A stretch of 64,000 nt of DNA from Metabacillus sp. FJAT-52054 (GTDB taxonomy: Bacteria > Bacillota > Bacilli > Bacillales > Bacillaceae). Below the pieces are notes generated by a model, which was not told where the DNA came from, searched no databases, and saw only the letters and a program-made list of their open reading frames with translations. The stretch is taken from the NCBI RefSeq assembly GCF_037201815.1, contig NZ_CP147407.1:3046723-3110722 (forward strand), read 5' to 3'. The position numbers and the translations under genes are program-made. Within the stretch, counting starts at the first letter, position 1. The number at the start of each line of letters is the position of its first letter. Shown here one piece after another: positions 53,511-62,393 of this stretch.

Positions 53511-53954
53511 CTATTTCACGAAAGTATTCTGCTCAAGCTTATCAACTAAACAGAAAAAATCTGCAAGCTCCTTCTCATCAAAACAAGAAAAAAGTTCAGA
53601 CGCCAGTTCATTGTGCGTGCCTTTTGCTTTCATCAAAAGCCGTTCCCCCTCAGCCGTAAGGGTTATGCGGATTTGTCTTCGATCGGATTCCAGATGGATT
53701 CTGTTCAGCCAGCCTCTTTTATGGAGCTGATTCGTTCCCATCGTGACAGCACTTGGCTTCACTTTTAATTTTTCTGCAAGCTGAGTTGTTCCCATTTCTC
53801 CATCTTTTCCAATCAGCCATAAGATTTGCAGCTGGAATGGAGTAATCCCAAGCGGCTCAAGATTCTCCTTTACCAGCAATGAAACCTTTCTTTTGAATAA
53901 AATGGTCTTCTCCTGAACCCGCTCCAGCCATTCCATTTCTTTCGGATTCAACAT
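53511..53954 (-). CDS. MarR-family regulator, end of efflux operon
   Basis: A 147-residue winged-helix regulator. The HTH is LAEKLKVKPSAVTMGTNQLHK and the wing DRRQIRITLTAEGE follows. It sits at the 3' end of the five-gene efflux operon, so it probably represses its own operon. The candidate operator lies at 57246-57307. The ligand is unknown. Confidence 0.88.
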   Translation of the reverse strand: MLNPKEMEWLERVQEKTILFKRKVSLLVKENLEPLGITPFQLQILWLIGKDGEMGTTQLAEKLKVKPSAVTMGTNQLHKRGWLNRIHLESDRRQIRITLTAEGERLLMKAKGTHNELASELFSCFDEKELADFFCLVDKLEQNTFVK

Positions 53955-53989
53955 GGCCCCACCTCTTTCCTAAAGGGCAGCTGCAGAAT

Positions 53990-54337
53990 TTACTGCCGTT
54001 TCCCTTTATTCAATGTTTGCAAGGCTTTTCGATACGCATCATCATCCATTTTAGAATCGTGCGCTGCTTCCTCGCACTCTATATTCTTAAATTGGGATAA
54101 CGCTTTACGGTATGCATGATCATTCATATTGTTAGATTCCGAAGGAGCAGGTTCCGGTGAAGCAGCAGGTGCAGGATTTGTTTCTTTTCCATTCTGCTCT
54201 GCAGGCTGGCTGCCGTCCTGCTGCCTGCTGTTTGGCAGATCGTTCCTGTTTTTCGACCTGGACATTGCCTTCGTATTCGCAATTATAATGATGGCAAGCA
54301 ATATGACCGCAACTACTATTAATAAACCGCCTAACAT
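53990..54337 (-). CDS. Membrane-anchored protein with DxAYRKAL repeats
   Basis: A 115-residue protein with a hydrophobic N-terminal helix (residues 3-23), a Pro/Ser/Asn-rich linker (PAPAASPEPAPSES) and two copies of a short repeat, DHAYRKALSQFKN and DDAYRKALQTLNK. The ATG at 54337 follows AGGTGAGTGCAG; a GTG two codons earlier is possible. No family recognised. It lies between the flavodoxin-type and MarR genes in the efflux operon, and how it relates to efflux is unclear. Confidence 0.65.
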   Translation of the reverse strand: MLGGLLIVVAVILLAIIIIANTKAMSRSKNRNDLPNSRQQDGSQPAEQNGKETNPAPAASPEPAPSESNNMNDHAYRKALSQFKNIECEEAAHDSKMDDDAYRKALQTLNKGKRQ

Positions 54338-54353
54338 CTGCACTCACCTACTG

Positions 54354-54878
54354 TTATTTTGACATGCGTTTCGTAACTTCTGCTACTCGTTCCCCTAAAG
54401 CCATCCCTAATGCACGATCGCTTGCAGAAATGACTTCAGTGCTTTCTACAGGGCACGTAATACCGGCTCCATAATAGGAACCGTAGAGAGCATTCTCAGG
54501 AGTGTTTCCCGGAAGTCCTGCAATAATCATCCCCTGATGAAGCATAGGAGTAATCAGGTTTAACAATGTGGCTTCAAGACCGCCATGGGTCGTTGCCGTT
54601 GTGCAAAAAACGGCTCCCACTTTATTGATCAGCTTTCCTTCTGCCCAAAGATAGCCCAGTTTATCAATCCAAGTCTTTAATCCGGCACTGATGGTACCGA
54701 AGTGACCTGGGCATCCCCATATGATGGCATCCATCTCAGGAAGGTCATATACATCTGCGTCCTTGACGCTTTTTAGATAAACAGTGGCTTCCCTGGATTT
54801 TTCAGCACCTGCTGCAATTGCTTGGGCAAGAGCTTCCGTATGTCCGCCTTCACTGTCGTATACGATACAGATTTTCAT
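54354..54878 (-). CDS. Flavodoxin-fold NAD(P)H oxidoreductase-like protein
   Basis: A 174-residue flavodoxin-like protein: [15 protein letters not shown] is the FMN phosphate loop, and [12 protein letters not shown] and TTATTHGG follow, as in WrbA-type quinone reductases. It may reduce quinone-type toxins exported by the same operon, or generate the signal that MarR senses. Both are inference. It lies 27 bases after the MFS gene. Confidence 0.85.
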   Translation of the reverse strand: MKICIVYDSEGGHTEALAQAIAAGAEKSREATVYLKSVKDADVYDLPEMDAIIWGCPGHFGTISAGLKTWIDKLGYLWAEGKLINKVGAVFCTTATTHGGLEATLLNLITPMLHQGMIIAGLPGNTPENALYGSYYGAGITCPVESTEVISASDRALGMALGERVAEVTKRMSK

Positions 54879-54905
54879 TATAATTCCCCCAACTCTTCCG
54901 GCTGT

Positions 54906-56528
54906 TTATGAATGTACGTTTTTAGGTGCAGGGAGCATCCTTATTTCTTCTTGACGCTTAGAAACAGAAGGTTTTTCCGAAACCTTTTTGTCTTTCCTCA
55001 CATCTCTCATAAAGAATGCAAGCACAAGTCCAATTAGTGAAATACCTGCTGCCCAGAAAAATGCGTCATTAATTCCGTGAATCGTCGAATCCTTGACCAC
55101 TTTGGCATATAAGAGCTGAACAGCTTGCTGCTGCGCCTCTTCAGGTGACAGGCTCATCATCTGAGCAATTTTTTGTGTAAATTCACTGAACGCTTGGGCA
55201 AAGAATGGATCAGAAGTATTCATCTGACTACCCTGCGCTTCCAAATGGTAATCCGTTCTGTTTGAATAAATGGTTGTAAGGAAACTGATTCCAATGGAAC
55301 CTGCCACCTGTCTAAATGTATTGGCCATTGTTGAACCATGGCTGCTAAGTCTGTCAGGAAGCTGATTTAACCCGGCGGTCATGATCGGCATCATAAGGAA
55401 AGACATTCCGAATGTGCGAATCATATACAAGACCAGGATATGATTATAGGTCGTATCCATTGTGAGCTGAGTAAATTCATATGTCGTAACAGTTGTTATC
55501 ACCATTCCAATAATTCCGAGTGGTCTTGGCCCGAATTTATCGAATAGAATACCTGAAACAGGTGACATAATCAGCATGACAATGGCACCCGGAAGTAAAA
55601 GCAGTCCTGAATCCAGCGGTGAATAGCCCCGAATGTTCTGCAAATAAATGGGAAGCAGGAACATCCCTGAAAACAGGCATATTGTAATCGCAATGTTGAT
55701 AATACTCGATAAGGTAAAGATTGAATATTTAAACACTCTTACATCTAAAAGAGGGTCTTCAGATTTAAGCTGTTTAATTGTAAAAACAACTAGAAGAATG
55801 ATTCCGACACCCATTGATGATAAAACAACAGGGTCTGTCCATCCATCATTTCCCGCTTCACTAAATCCGTACAGCAATAAACCCATACCCGCTAAAGAAG
55901 TGAAAATCGATAAAATATCCGCTTTTATATTCTCTGGAGGTGTGATGTCTTTTAATCTAAAGAAAGCAATGATTAATACGATAGCTCCAAGTGGAACCAT
56001 TCCGGTAAAGAGCAAATGCCAATCATAATTTTGAACCACAAAACCTGATAGCGTCGGCCCGATAGCCGGGGCAAACATCATCGCGAGTCCAAAAATCCCC
56101 ATCCCTTTCCCGCGCATTTCCGGAGGGAAAATAAACACAATAATCGTCATCACGAGCGGAGCCAATACTCCCCCGCCTATTGCCTGGATCAGCCTCCCCG
56201 TCATCATCACCGGGAAACTTCCAGCCAATCCGCAAATCAAGGATCCTAATGTAAAGCAAAACATAGCGAATAAGAACAATCGTCTTACTGCAAAACGCTT
56301 AATGAGATAAGCGGATAGTGGAATCAGCGCTCCATTTACAAGCATATATCCAGTAAGAAGCCACTGAGCTGTATTGGCCGTTACACCAAACTCTGTTATG
56401 AGATGGGGTATGGCTACATTCAGCAGCGTTTGATTCAAAATGGCAAGGAACAAACCGAGCATTAATACAATCAGCAGCGGCATATGCTGCCTGACGCCGC
56501 TCTCTGATTTAGCTGCATTTTGTGTCAT
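54906..56528 (-). CDS. MFS drug efflux protein, DHA2 (EmrB/QacA) type
   Basis: A 540-residue carrier with about 14 membrane segments. It has the ALNQTLLNVAIP opening (motif D1 region), TAQWLLTGYMLVNG and motif A/C in the first half. It should export amphipathic drugs with proton antiport. ATG at 56528 after AAAGGAGG. It is 40 bases from the HlyD-type gene, so it probably forms an EmrAB-like pair. Confidence 0.9.
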   Translation of the reverse strand: MTQNAAKSESGVRQHMPLLIVLMLGLFLAILNQTLLNVAIPHLITEFGVTANTAQWLLTGYMLVNGALIPLSAYLIKRFAVRRLFLFAMFCFTLGSLICGLAGSFPVMMTGRLIQAIGGGVLAPLVMTIIVFIFPPEMRGKGMGIFGLAMMFAPAIGPTLSGFVVQNYDWHLLFTGMVPLGAIVLIIAFFRLKDITPPENIKADILSIFTSLAGMGLLLYGFSEAGNDGWTDPVVLSSMGVGIILLVVFTIKQLKSEDPLLDVRVFKYSIFTLSSIINIAITICLFSGMFLLPIYLQNIRGYSPLDSGLLLLPGAIVMLIMSPVSGILFDKFGPRPLGIIGMVITTVTTYEFTQLTMDTTYNHILVLYMIRTFGMSFLMMPIMTAGLNQLPDRLSSHGSTMANTFRQVAGSIGISFLTTIYSNRTDYHLEAQGSQMNTSDPFFAQAFSEFTQKIAQMMSLSPEEAQQQAVQLLYAKVVKDSTIHGINDAFFWAAGISLIGLVLAFFMRDVRKDKKVSEKPSVSKRQEEIRMLPAPKNVHS

Positions 56529-56571
56529 CACTCATTTCCTCCTTTCCTTAAAGCTTTCAGAAACATCTGAC

Positions 56572-57210
56572 TTAGTTTTTAGAAATTTTCACTTCAGCGT
56601 TCATTCCTGGAAGCACTTGTTCAGAATAATTCGTAATAGAGATTTTTACAGGTACGGTTTGAGTTACTTTTGTATAATTTCCGTCATCATTGGATTTTGG
56701 CATTAAAGAGAAAATGGAGTTGGTTGCATACCCGATTTTTTCAACCTTGCCTTCAATGACTGTCCCACCGTCACCATCAACCGTTACATCTACATCGTCC
56801 CCAACCTCGATATCCTGCAGCTTATCTTCTTTTAGGTTAGCTGTGATATACAGTTCACTGAGGTTTACTTCACTTGCAATGGTTTGGCCAGGCTGTGCCA
56901 TTTGATCATTATCCATTTGTTTTTTAATAATGGTTCCGTCTGCAGGAGCCTTTATTGACTGAGTGCTGGTTGCAGCACCGATTTTTGCAATTTCGGCACC
57001 CTTTTTGATTTCGTCGCCTTCTTCAACATTCATACCGGATACTTTTCCGGCTGCAGGGGCCTTAATTGTATGAAGGTCACCCGCCACCTTTGCGTTATCA
57101 GTCGTTACATAATTGGTCTGCTGGAAGTAGTAATAAACGCCTCCTGCGACTAGTGCAAGAATCACAACAATCCCTACAAAATTAATCAAAATCAGCCGTC
57201 CTCTGGACAT
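56572..57210 (-). CDS. HlyD-family membrane fusion protein (EmrA-like)
   Basis: A 212-residue protein with one N-terminal helix (residues 7-29), then a biotinyl-lipoyl-like domain (GKVSGMNVEEGDEIKKG, shown as its key block NVEEGDEIKKG) and a beta-barrel domain. It is short because it lacks the long coiled-coil hairpin of Gram-negative EmrA, as expected in a cell with one membrane. First in the operon. Confidence 0.87.
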   Translation of the reverse strand: MSRGRLILINFVGIVVILALVAGGVYYYFQQTNYVTTDNAKVAGDLHTIKAPAAGKVSGMNVEEGDEIKKGAEIAKIGAATSTQSIKAPADGTIIKKQMDNDQMAQPGQTIASEVNLSELYITANLKEDKLQDIEVGDDVDVTVDGDGGTVIEGKVEKIGYATNSIFSLMPKSNDDGNYTKVTQTVPVKISITNYSEQVLPGMNAEVKISKN

Positions 57211-57245
57211 AAAAAATTCCTCCTTGTTTCGTATTTGATCTCACC

Positions 57246-57307
57246 ATTATAAAAATACTTCATAATAAAGTTACTTTTTAATAAAGGTATTTACGATTCG
57301 TAACTTT
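57246..57307 (-). promoter_or_regulatory. Efflux operon promoter and operator
   Basis: TATAAT (57246-57251) on the minus strand. Upstream lies an inverted repeat AAAGTTAC (57267-57274) / GTAACTTT (57300-57307), and nested in it a 6-1-6 palindrome TTACGA-T-TCGTAA (57291-57303). These are typical MarR-type sites. Only weak -35 matches are seen where the operator is. Confidence 0.6.
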
Positions 57308-57558
57308 AACATATTTTTTCGTATTTTTACAGTAAAAACATTTGCCTTACTTTACATTGGATAAAAGTTGAACTAAATTTATAGGAGAAAAGGGAAAGAA
57401 ATATAAGACATTTGCCTTGAACAGCCCCGGAAAAAAATATAAGTACTTATCCTTTGATGGATGGGTGACGGGCAAGGCTCAGGAGCTCGAACGAAGTTAT
57501 CTTCGGTCAGGCTATATACTGTGAAAGCTTACTTCATTATTTTAAAAGGGGAACCTTC
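57308..57558. other. Intergenic region, 5' side of the marR-like gene
   Basis: This holds a compact hairpin CGAAG-TTAT-CTTCG (57492-57505) in a GC-richer stretch from about 57460 to 57530 that could be transcribed ahead of the gene at 57559. No known RNA family was recognised. Confidence 0.3.
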
Positions 57559-58029
57559 ATGAAAAACAATTTAAGCAGTCAGCTGGAAAGGCTGGATGAG
57601 ATAAAAGATACCTTATTTATGCATAAGCGCCAGCTGATCGAGATGAAAATTAAAGAAATGCCGTATAATCTGACCCCCACTAAGTACCACATCCTTAAAT
57701 TCGTCTTCAAGCAAAAAAAATGCAAAGTAGCAGAAATTTCCCAGAAATTACTTTTAACATCGGGGGCTACCACCACCCTTTTAAACCAGCTGGAGGACGA
57801 TTTACTCCTTAAAAGGGCAAGAGACAGCCAAGACCGGAGAATTGTCTGGATTGTCCTCACAGACCAGGGAGATCAGTTTGTAGCAAGTATGATTGAGCAG
57901 CGGAACCTCTTCTGGACAGAAATGCTTTCCGTGCTGAATATGGAGGAAAGAGAAGAGTATTTCAGGATTTTGAATAAAATCGAGGCCGGGATTCTTCAAA
58001 AAGACGCCGCCGAAAAGCAAGACCAATAA
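57559..58029 (+). CDS. MarR-family regulator
   Basis: A 156-residue winged-helix regulator. The HTH is VAEISQKLLLTSGATTTLLNQLE, here given by its key block SQKLLLTSGATTTLLN. The wing RDSQDRRIVWIVLT follows. It is divergent from the efflux operon, so two MarR proteins flank it. The start ATG follows AAAAGGGGAACCTTC. Which regulator uses the operator is unclear. Confidence 0.88.
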   Translation: MKNNLSSQLERLDEIKDTLFMHKRQLIEMKIKEMPYNLTPTKYHILKFVFKQKKCKVAEISQKLLLTSGATTTLLNQLEDDLLLKRARDSQDRRIVWIVLTDQGDQFVASMIEQRNLFWTEMLSVLNMEEREEYFRILNKIEAGILQKDAAEKQDQ

Positions 58030-58058
58030 AAAACGGAACCCCGAGGGTTCCGTTTTTT
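58026..58058. terminator. Bidirectional terminator
   Basis: AAAAAACGGAACC / GGGTTCCGTTTTTT hairpin between convergent marR and dps. Confidence 0.9.
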
Positions 58059-58061
58059 CGT

Positions 58062-58502
58062 TCATTTTCCGAGATACGCTTTCAGCATCCAGTTGTGCTT
58101 TTCAAGACTTTGGTGAATAGCAAGAAGCATATCCCCTGTTGTTTCGTCTCCTACCTCAGCGGCAAGCTCCATCCCTTCTTTCAGTTCTTCAGCAACCTGC
58201 AAAAAGTCCTTATGCAGCTGCTGTACCATCTCCTCAGCTGTTTCGCCGCCTTCTGCTTCTTGGATACTCGAGAGCACGAGGCACTCTTTCATGGTAGCAG
58301 CAGGTTTTCCTTGAAGGGCAAGCAGCCGCTCTGCCAGCTCGTCAATATTTGTACCCGCTTCATTGTAAAACTCTTCGAATTTAGCATGCAGTGTAAAGAA
58401 ATCTTTTCCTGTTACATACCAGTGGTAATTATGCAGTTTTACATACAGTACGGTCCAATTGGCAACCTGCTTATTGACCGTGTCCAGCAATTTTTGAGAC
58501 AT
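58062..58502 (-). CDS. dps: Dps-family ferritin-like protein
   Basis: A 146-residue Dps protein. The ferroxidase ligands His27, His39, Asp54 and Glu58 are present ([18 protein letters not shown] and IDELAER). It forms dodecamers that store iron and protect DNA from peroxide in the cytoplasm. B. subtilis dps is under SigB; I could not find a convincing SigB site here. Confidence 0.93.
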   Translation of the reverse strand: MSQKLLDTVNKQVANWTVLYVKLHNYHWYVTGKDFFTLHAKFEEFYNEAGTNIDELAERLLALQGKPAATMKECLVLSSIQEAEGGETAEEMVQQLHKDFLQVAEELKEGMELAAEVGDETTGDMLLAIHQSLEKHNWMLKAYLGK

Positions 58503-58643
58503 TATGTATTCCTCCTTCGATAATAAATATGCTAAGAATCTCCCTCTTTATCATGTCTCGAAAGGCATCCCAATATCCTTATTGCATGGTAATATGAAGG
58601 AAAGCGTTTTCGATTTGGATTGTTCAGTAAGGAGGAAACAACC

Positions 58644-58808
58644 ATGTACTTATGGATTCTTGGAATTTGCATCCTTATTGTTTTCGTTGTATTAGCCTTA
58701 AGTGTGGTTACAACCAATAAAGCATACAAATATGAACACACTATTGACCCCATGGAGGAGGAGGAAATCAGTCCTCCAGTCAATAAAAAGGACTCTGCTG
58801 AAAAGTAG
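58644..58808 (+). CDS. ytzI: YtzI-like small membrane protein, 54 aa
   Basis: A 54-residue protein with one N-terminal helix (residues 2-21), then a short acidic Pro-containing tail (MEEEEISPPVNKK). The ATG follows AAGGAGG at seven bases. Matches in size and neighbourhood the small YtzI protein near dps and ytkA of B. subtilis. Function unknown. Confidence 0.6.
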   Translation: MYLWILGICILIVFVVLALSVVTTNKAYKYEHTIDPMEEEEISPPVNKKDSAEK

Positions 58809-58838
58809 AGTTTTTTTATTTTGAATAGGTTCCTGTAT

Positions 58839-58864
58839 GTTTTAATCTTCGAAGTTCGGGGAAT
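58839..58864 (+). promoter_or_regulatory. Candidate SigB promoter
   Basis: GTTTTA (58839-58844), 14-base spacer, GGGAAT (58859-58864). This is close to the SigB pattern GTTTAA...GGGTAT and lies 40 bases before a small stress-type membrane protein gene. Confidence 0.5.
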
Positions 58865-58904
58865 CTAATACATACAACCACATGTTCGAAAAGGAGAATG
58901 AGCG

Positions 58905-59048
58905 ATGCTTTGGACGATTATATGGATTTTGCTGATCGTTTGGCTAGTCGGCTTAGTTTTCAAAATAGCCGGAGCTGCAATTAACCTGATTTTAATCATT
59001 GTACTGGCTCTGATTGTAGTCAAATTTGTTAAACGGAAAAGGCTGTAG
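58905..59048 (+). CDS. Lmo0937-like small membrane protein, 47 aa
   Basis: The whole 47-residue chain is nearly two hydrophobic segments (residues 2-18 and 26-40) with a basic tail KFVKRKRL. It starts MLWTIIWILLIVWLVG, which is like the Lmo0937 family of stress-induced membrane proteins. The site AAAGGAG lies seven bases before the ATG. The candidate SigB promoter fits such a role. Confidence 0.65.
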   Translation: MLWTIIWILLIVWLVGLVFKIAGAAINLILIIVLALIVVKFVKRKRL

Positions 59049-59156
59049 ATGCCATTTAAAATAAGCGCACTTATTCAACTGGCGCAGCTTCGGGGCTGCA
59101 AGGGTGTTTGAGAGGAAGGGCTTACGCTGTGTAGGTGCTGCAAAAAATACTTATGA

Positions 59157-59186
59157 ACAGAACCGAATGGATTCGGTTCTTTATTT
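59157..59186. terminator. Terminator
   Basis: AGAACCGAAT / ATTCGGTTCT perfect stem, then a T-rich tail. The 108 bases before it (59049-59156) hold only a short hairpin with GCAGC/GCTGC arms. Confidence 0.75.
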
Positions 59187-59210
59187 ATGTTCATTACAAA
59201 TGCAGAGAAG

Positions 59211-59243
59211 AAGGCCCTCCTGATTGCAGGAGGGCCTTTCATT
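59211..59243. terminator. Terminator of ppaC
   Basis: AAGGCCCTCC / GGAGGGCCTT stem with an 8-base loop just past the ppaC stop. Confidence 0.8.
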
Positions 59244-59245
59244 TA

Positions 59246-60184
59246 TCAGCTGTTTGTTGAGCTGAATGTTTCAGTTAATATTGGAACGATTTGCTTTTTG
59301 CGGGAGACAACGCCTTTTAGCAGCGCTCTGCTATCCTCGATCTTCACATTGTATGCTCGTTCTACTGCTTCAACTTCTCTTCCAGAAGCAAGAGCAATGG
59401 AATCACTTTCAAGAATATCTGTTACGACAAAAAGAAACAGATCCAAGCCCTTTTCAGCAACCACATGTGCAATTGCCGCTTCAATTTCGCTTTGACGAAC
59501 CAGGATATCATTAGGATCCACTGCATTTACCTGAGCAATTTCAACCCGGCGTGTTCCCATTTGGAATTCCTTTGCATCCAGAGAAATGAGTTCTTCCACC
59601 GTTTTGCTGCTTAAATCAGCTCCGGCTTTCAGCATTTCCAATCCGTAGCTTTCGAGGTCCACCCCGGCAATTTCAGCCAGCTCTTTTGCTGCTGCAATAT
59701 CCTGCTCTGTGCATGTAGGTGATTTGAAAAGCAAAGAGTCAGAAATGATGGCTGAAAGCATGAGACCCGCTGTATCCTTTTCAATCTCTACGCCGTTCTC
59801 TTTATACATTTTATTTAAAATAGTCGTGGTGCAGCCCACTGGCTCAGCACGGTAATACAATGGATCGCTTGTCTCAAAATTTGCAATACGGTGATGATCA
59901 ATTACCTCAAGAACGCTTACTTCTGTAATATCATCCGCACTTTGCTGACGCTCATTGTGATCAACGAGAATGACATGGTTAACCTCTGCCGCTACTTTTT
60001 CTACTAAACGCGGTGCCTGTTTATTAAACGTATCTAGCGCATATTGTGTTTCACCATTAATTGAACCTAAGCGAACAGGCTCCGCGTTCATACCAAGCTT
60101 ATTCTTAAGCTCTGCATAAGCAATGCTTGAACAAATTGTATCTGTATCTGGATTTTTATGACCGAAAACCAATACTTTTTCCAT
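59246..60184 (-). CDS. ppaC: Manganese-dependent inorganic pyrophosphatase
   Basis: A 312-residue family II pyrophosphatase of the DHH superfamily. Metal ligands are His9, Asp13 and Asp15 (GHKNPDTD), then VDHNE and the DHH motif VIDHHR, with the C-terminal SRKKQIVP phosphate site. It removes pyrophosphate from biosynthetic reactions. The ATG follows AAGGAGCAGGATACG. Confidence 0.95.
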   Translation of the reverse strand: MEKVLVFGHKNPDTDTICSSIAYAELKNKLGMNAEPVRLGSINGETQYALDTFNKQAPRLVEKVAAEVNHVILVDHNERQQSADDITEVSVLEVIDHHRIANFETSDPLYYRAEPVGCTTTILNKMYKENGVEIEKDTAGLMLSAIISDSLLFKSPTCTEQDIAAAKELAEIAGVDLESYGLEMLKAGADLSSKTVEELISLDAKEFQMGTRRVEIAQVNAVDPNDILVRQSEIEAAIAHVVAEKGLDLFLFVVTDILESDSIALASGREVEAVERAYNVKIEDSRALLKGVVSRKKQIVPILTETFSSTNS

Positions 60185-60346
60185 CGTATCCTGCTCCTTG
60201 CTGTAGATAGAGTTTTTTGCAGCGTCCGCTTTGAACCCTGCTTCCGTTCTCTATTCTATCACATCTTTCTTATTTTTTCGGCAGGGGATTTTCTGCATTA
60301 GACGAGTCCTTAATACCTCAAAGCAGCTTTAGGATCGTTAAGCTGG

Positions 60347-60682
60347 TTAAAGAATACAAAGAAACTGAAGTCGGTTCGCAGGCTGGCTATCCGAGTAATC
60401 CAGCCACTTGTATTTTTCAAGTCTTTTATCCAAACCGGCCGTTATTTCATCCTCAATGTCAAGCATCAATTTCAATAGGTCATCAATGGTTATTTGAAAT
60501 TGATCTGCAGCCTGGTAATGGGGGGCACAAATTGTCAGCATCTTCAAAAACTGTTCCTTCGTCTCACTTTGCTTTGCCAATTCCTGTTCAGCTCTTACTA
60601 CATAGCGATATACTTCTCTTTTTTTTGCAGGCAATCCGGCTACAATATCGCGAACCATAATTTCCATCAGGTGATCATTCAT
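60347..60682 (-). CDS. Hypothetical helical protein, 111 aa
   Basis: Helix-rich soluble protein with many charged residues. It contains two Cys that are not in a metal-binding pattern. ATG at 60682 after GGGAG. It lies 30 bases downstream of rpsN2 on the same strand and is probably on the same Zur-controlled transcript, which hints at a role in zinc-poor growth. No family recognised. Confidence 0.6.
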   Translation of the reverse strand: MNDHLMEIMVRDIVAGLPAKKREVYRYVVRAEQELAKQSETKEQFLKMLTICAPHYQAADQFQITIDDLLKLMLDIEDEITAGLDKRLEKYKWLDYSDSQPANRLQFLCIL

Positions 60683-60712
60683 GTTCATACTCCCTTTTAC
60701 ATGCTGATAAAT

Positions 60713-60982
60713 TTACCAGCTGGCCTTTTTCACACCTGGCAGCTGTCCTTTATGTGCAAGCTCGCGAAATGCGATCCTGGACATATTGAATTTACGAAGG
60801 TATCCTCTTGGTCTGCCTGTCAGCTCACACCGGTTATGACATCTTGTTGGGGAAGAGTCTCTTGGAAGCTTTCTCAGCGCCTCGAAGTCTCCTTTCTCTT
60901 TCAGTTCCTGTCTTAACGCAGCATATTTTTTAACAGTGGCTTCCCTCTGCTTTTCTTTTGCAATCATTGATTTTTTTGCCAT
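60713..60982 (-). CDS. rpsN: Ribosomal protein S14, zinc-free paralogue
   Basis: An 89-residue S14 with the [21 protein letters not shown] region but without the two CxxC pairs of the zinc-binding form, so it can replace that form when zinc is scarce. In B. subtilis the equivalent (YhzA) is repressed by Zur. A Zur-like site lies upstream. Start ATG after GGAAAGGAAGTAAGGCAA. Confidence 0.93.
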   Translation of the reverse strand: MAKKSMIAKEKQREATVKKYAALRQELKEKGDFEALRKLPRDSSPTRCHNRCELTGRPRGYLRKFNMSRIAFRELAHKGQLPGVKKASW

Positions 60983-61020
60983 TTGCCTTACTTCCTTTCC
61001 TTAATCAGTTTTCACTGGCT

Positions 61021-61059
61021 ATTATATTAACGCCATGCCTTAAATCGAAATCATTACGT
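61021..61059 (-). promoter_or_regulatory. rpsN2 promoter with Zur-like box
   Basis: TATAAT on the minus strand (61021-61026). The box ACGTAATGATTTCGA (61045-61059 as read on the minus strand) differs from TCGTAATNATTACGA at two positions and covers the -35. Confidence 0.7.
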
Positions 61060-61103
61060 TTTAATAATTAAATCATATCCCTCCTACTCAAATCAAGCAG
61101 TAA

Positions 61104-61128
61104 ATAAAAAACCCCGCGTGGCGGAGTT
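61104..61128 (-). terminator. Terminator of ytkA
   Basis: CCGC-CAC-GCGG hairpin with a T-run, overlapping the ytkA stop codon. Confidence 0.6.
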
Positions 61129-61576
61129 AATGGTGATGGCCTGATTCCTTCTCTTCTTTATCATTTCCGTTATCTGCAGCATGCCCAACTATTAGCTTAA
61201 ACTTAGGCATCACATGCATATCTCTCGCTGTTACATGGGTTTGCAAATAATAAATCCCATCCTTTTTAAACGCCTTTGAAATGGAATAGACCCCGTTTCC
61301 CCTATGTTCTGCTTTTACCATTTCGCTTTGTTCCTTCGAACCTGACTCCCAGATTTCAAACTCAACCGAGCTTGCATCCTGAACCATTTCCTTCCCCTGT
61401 GTCACTTTCACTTCATAATTTTGAGTTTCATTTTTGCGAATCACTTTCGGTACACTGATTTTTGCATTGACCATTTCTGGGACATCTGAAGCTTTACTGC
61501 CTGTTGCCTCGCATGCTGCCGTCAGAAATAAAACGGCAGAAAATAGTACAAGCAATGTCCAATTTTTCCATTTCAT
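61127..61576 (-). CDS. ytkA: YtkA-family lipoprotein
   Basis: A 149-residue lipoprotein with lipobox LTAACEA and a YtkA-type immunoglobulin-like domain (MVQDASSVEFEIWESG, then GIYYLQTHVTARDMHVMPK, given here in parts). The C-terminus has a His cluster (ESGHHH) that could bind metal. It is anchored on the outer face of the membrane. Function unknown. Confidence 0.82.
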   Translation of the reverse strand: MKWKNWTLLVLFSAVLFLTAACEATGSKASDVPEMVNAKISVPKVIRKNETQNYEVKVTQGKEMVQDASSVEFEIWESGSKEQSEMVKAEHRGNGVYSISKAFKKDGIYYLQTHVTARDMHVMPKFKLIVGHAADNGNDKEEKESGHHH

Positions 61577-61661
61577 AAGTATCCCATCCCGTATTCGACT
61601 TTCTTCTATTATAAGAAAGACTGTAAGCGGTTTCTATAGAAGATGGGAAAAAATTGATTCA

Positions 61662-61850
61662 TAAGAAAAGCGGAGGGCGCTTGCTCAGCTGTGAGAGACG
61701 GTGGAGCCCCCGACCGAGAGGCGCCCAAGTTAGGTTGTTCAGCTAAAGGCGCGACGTCCTGTCGCAACGCTGAACGGGCCTTCATCGTGAAGGCCCTCGA
61801 CCGAGAGAGCGAAGCGGCCGAACAGCTAGCGCCAGGAGCTGGACAAAAGT
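61662..61850. repeat. Structured intergenic repeat, about 190 bp
   Basis: GC-rich element that resembles a repeat family common in Bacillaceae genomes (AAGCGGAGGGCGC at one end, GCGCCAGGAGCTGGACA at the other). It can fold into several stems: GTTCAGC (61737) with GCTGAAC (61769), inner GCGAC/GTCGC, and a very stable GGGCCTTCA-TCG-TGAAGGCCC (61776-61796). No coding potential. Confidence 0.8.
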
Positions 61851-61879
61851 AAAAAATTCATACGTTCTTATCTTTTAAA

Positions 61880-61913
61880 AAAAGCCTGACAGCGGATTGC
61901 TGTCAGGCTTTTC
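61880..61913. terminator. Terminator of luxS
   Basis: AAAGCCTGACAGC / GCTGTCAGGCTTT perfect stem. Confidence 0.9.
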
Positions 61914-61919
61914 AAATGA

Positions 61920-62393
61920 TTAACCGAATACTTTTTCAAGCTCTTTCTTATCCTGATCAAGCCAGAACTTCATCAGACGCTTCGCTCCATCCAAATCATG
62001 AAGCTTCGCTTGTCCGCATTGCTTTTCATTTGCAGCTGGAATTTCGTCAATTTCAATTGCTGACTTTAATGTATCATCGAGAAGATCGATAATTTCCTTT
62101 ACAGTCGGCTCTCCGCTGACTACAAGATAGTAACCCGTTTGACAGCCCATAGGCGAGATATCAATAATATCAAAGTGCTCGTACTTTTCTGCATGGTCAC
62201 GAATATTAAAAGCAAGCAAATGCTCAAGCGTATGAATCGTATCAGGTTTCATTGCCTGTTTGTTCGGCTGGCAGAAACGGATATCAAATTTATTAACAAC
62301 ACCATCGGATCCTACTTTATGGACGCCGCAATGTCTTACGTAAGGTGCTTTAACTGCATTATGATCAAGCTCAAAACTTTCTACTGATGGCAT
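61920..62393 (-). CDS. luxS: S-ribosylhomocysteine lyase
   Basis: A 157-residue enzyme with the exact B. subtilis length. It cleaves S-ribosylhomocysteine to homocysteine and the AI-2 precursor. Zinc ligands are His54, His58 (HTLEH) and Cys126; Glu57 and Cys84 are the catalytic residues. ATG at 62393 after GGGAGTGAAAAAT. Confidence 0.96.
   Translation of the reverse strand: MPSVESFELDHNAVKAPYVRHCGVHKVGSDGVVNKFDIRFCQPNKQAMKPDTIHTLEHLLAFNIRDHAEKYEHFDIIDISPMGCQTGYYLVVSGEPTVKEIIDLLDDTLKSAIEIDEIPAANEKQCGQAKLHDLDGAKRLMKFWLDQDKKELEKVFG

Noticed and set aside
57460..57530. Possible riboswitch or tRNA-like RNA before the MarR gene
   Set aside because: Only one short hairpin is clear. No match to a riboswitch or tRNA pattern that I know.
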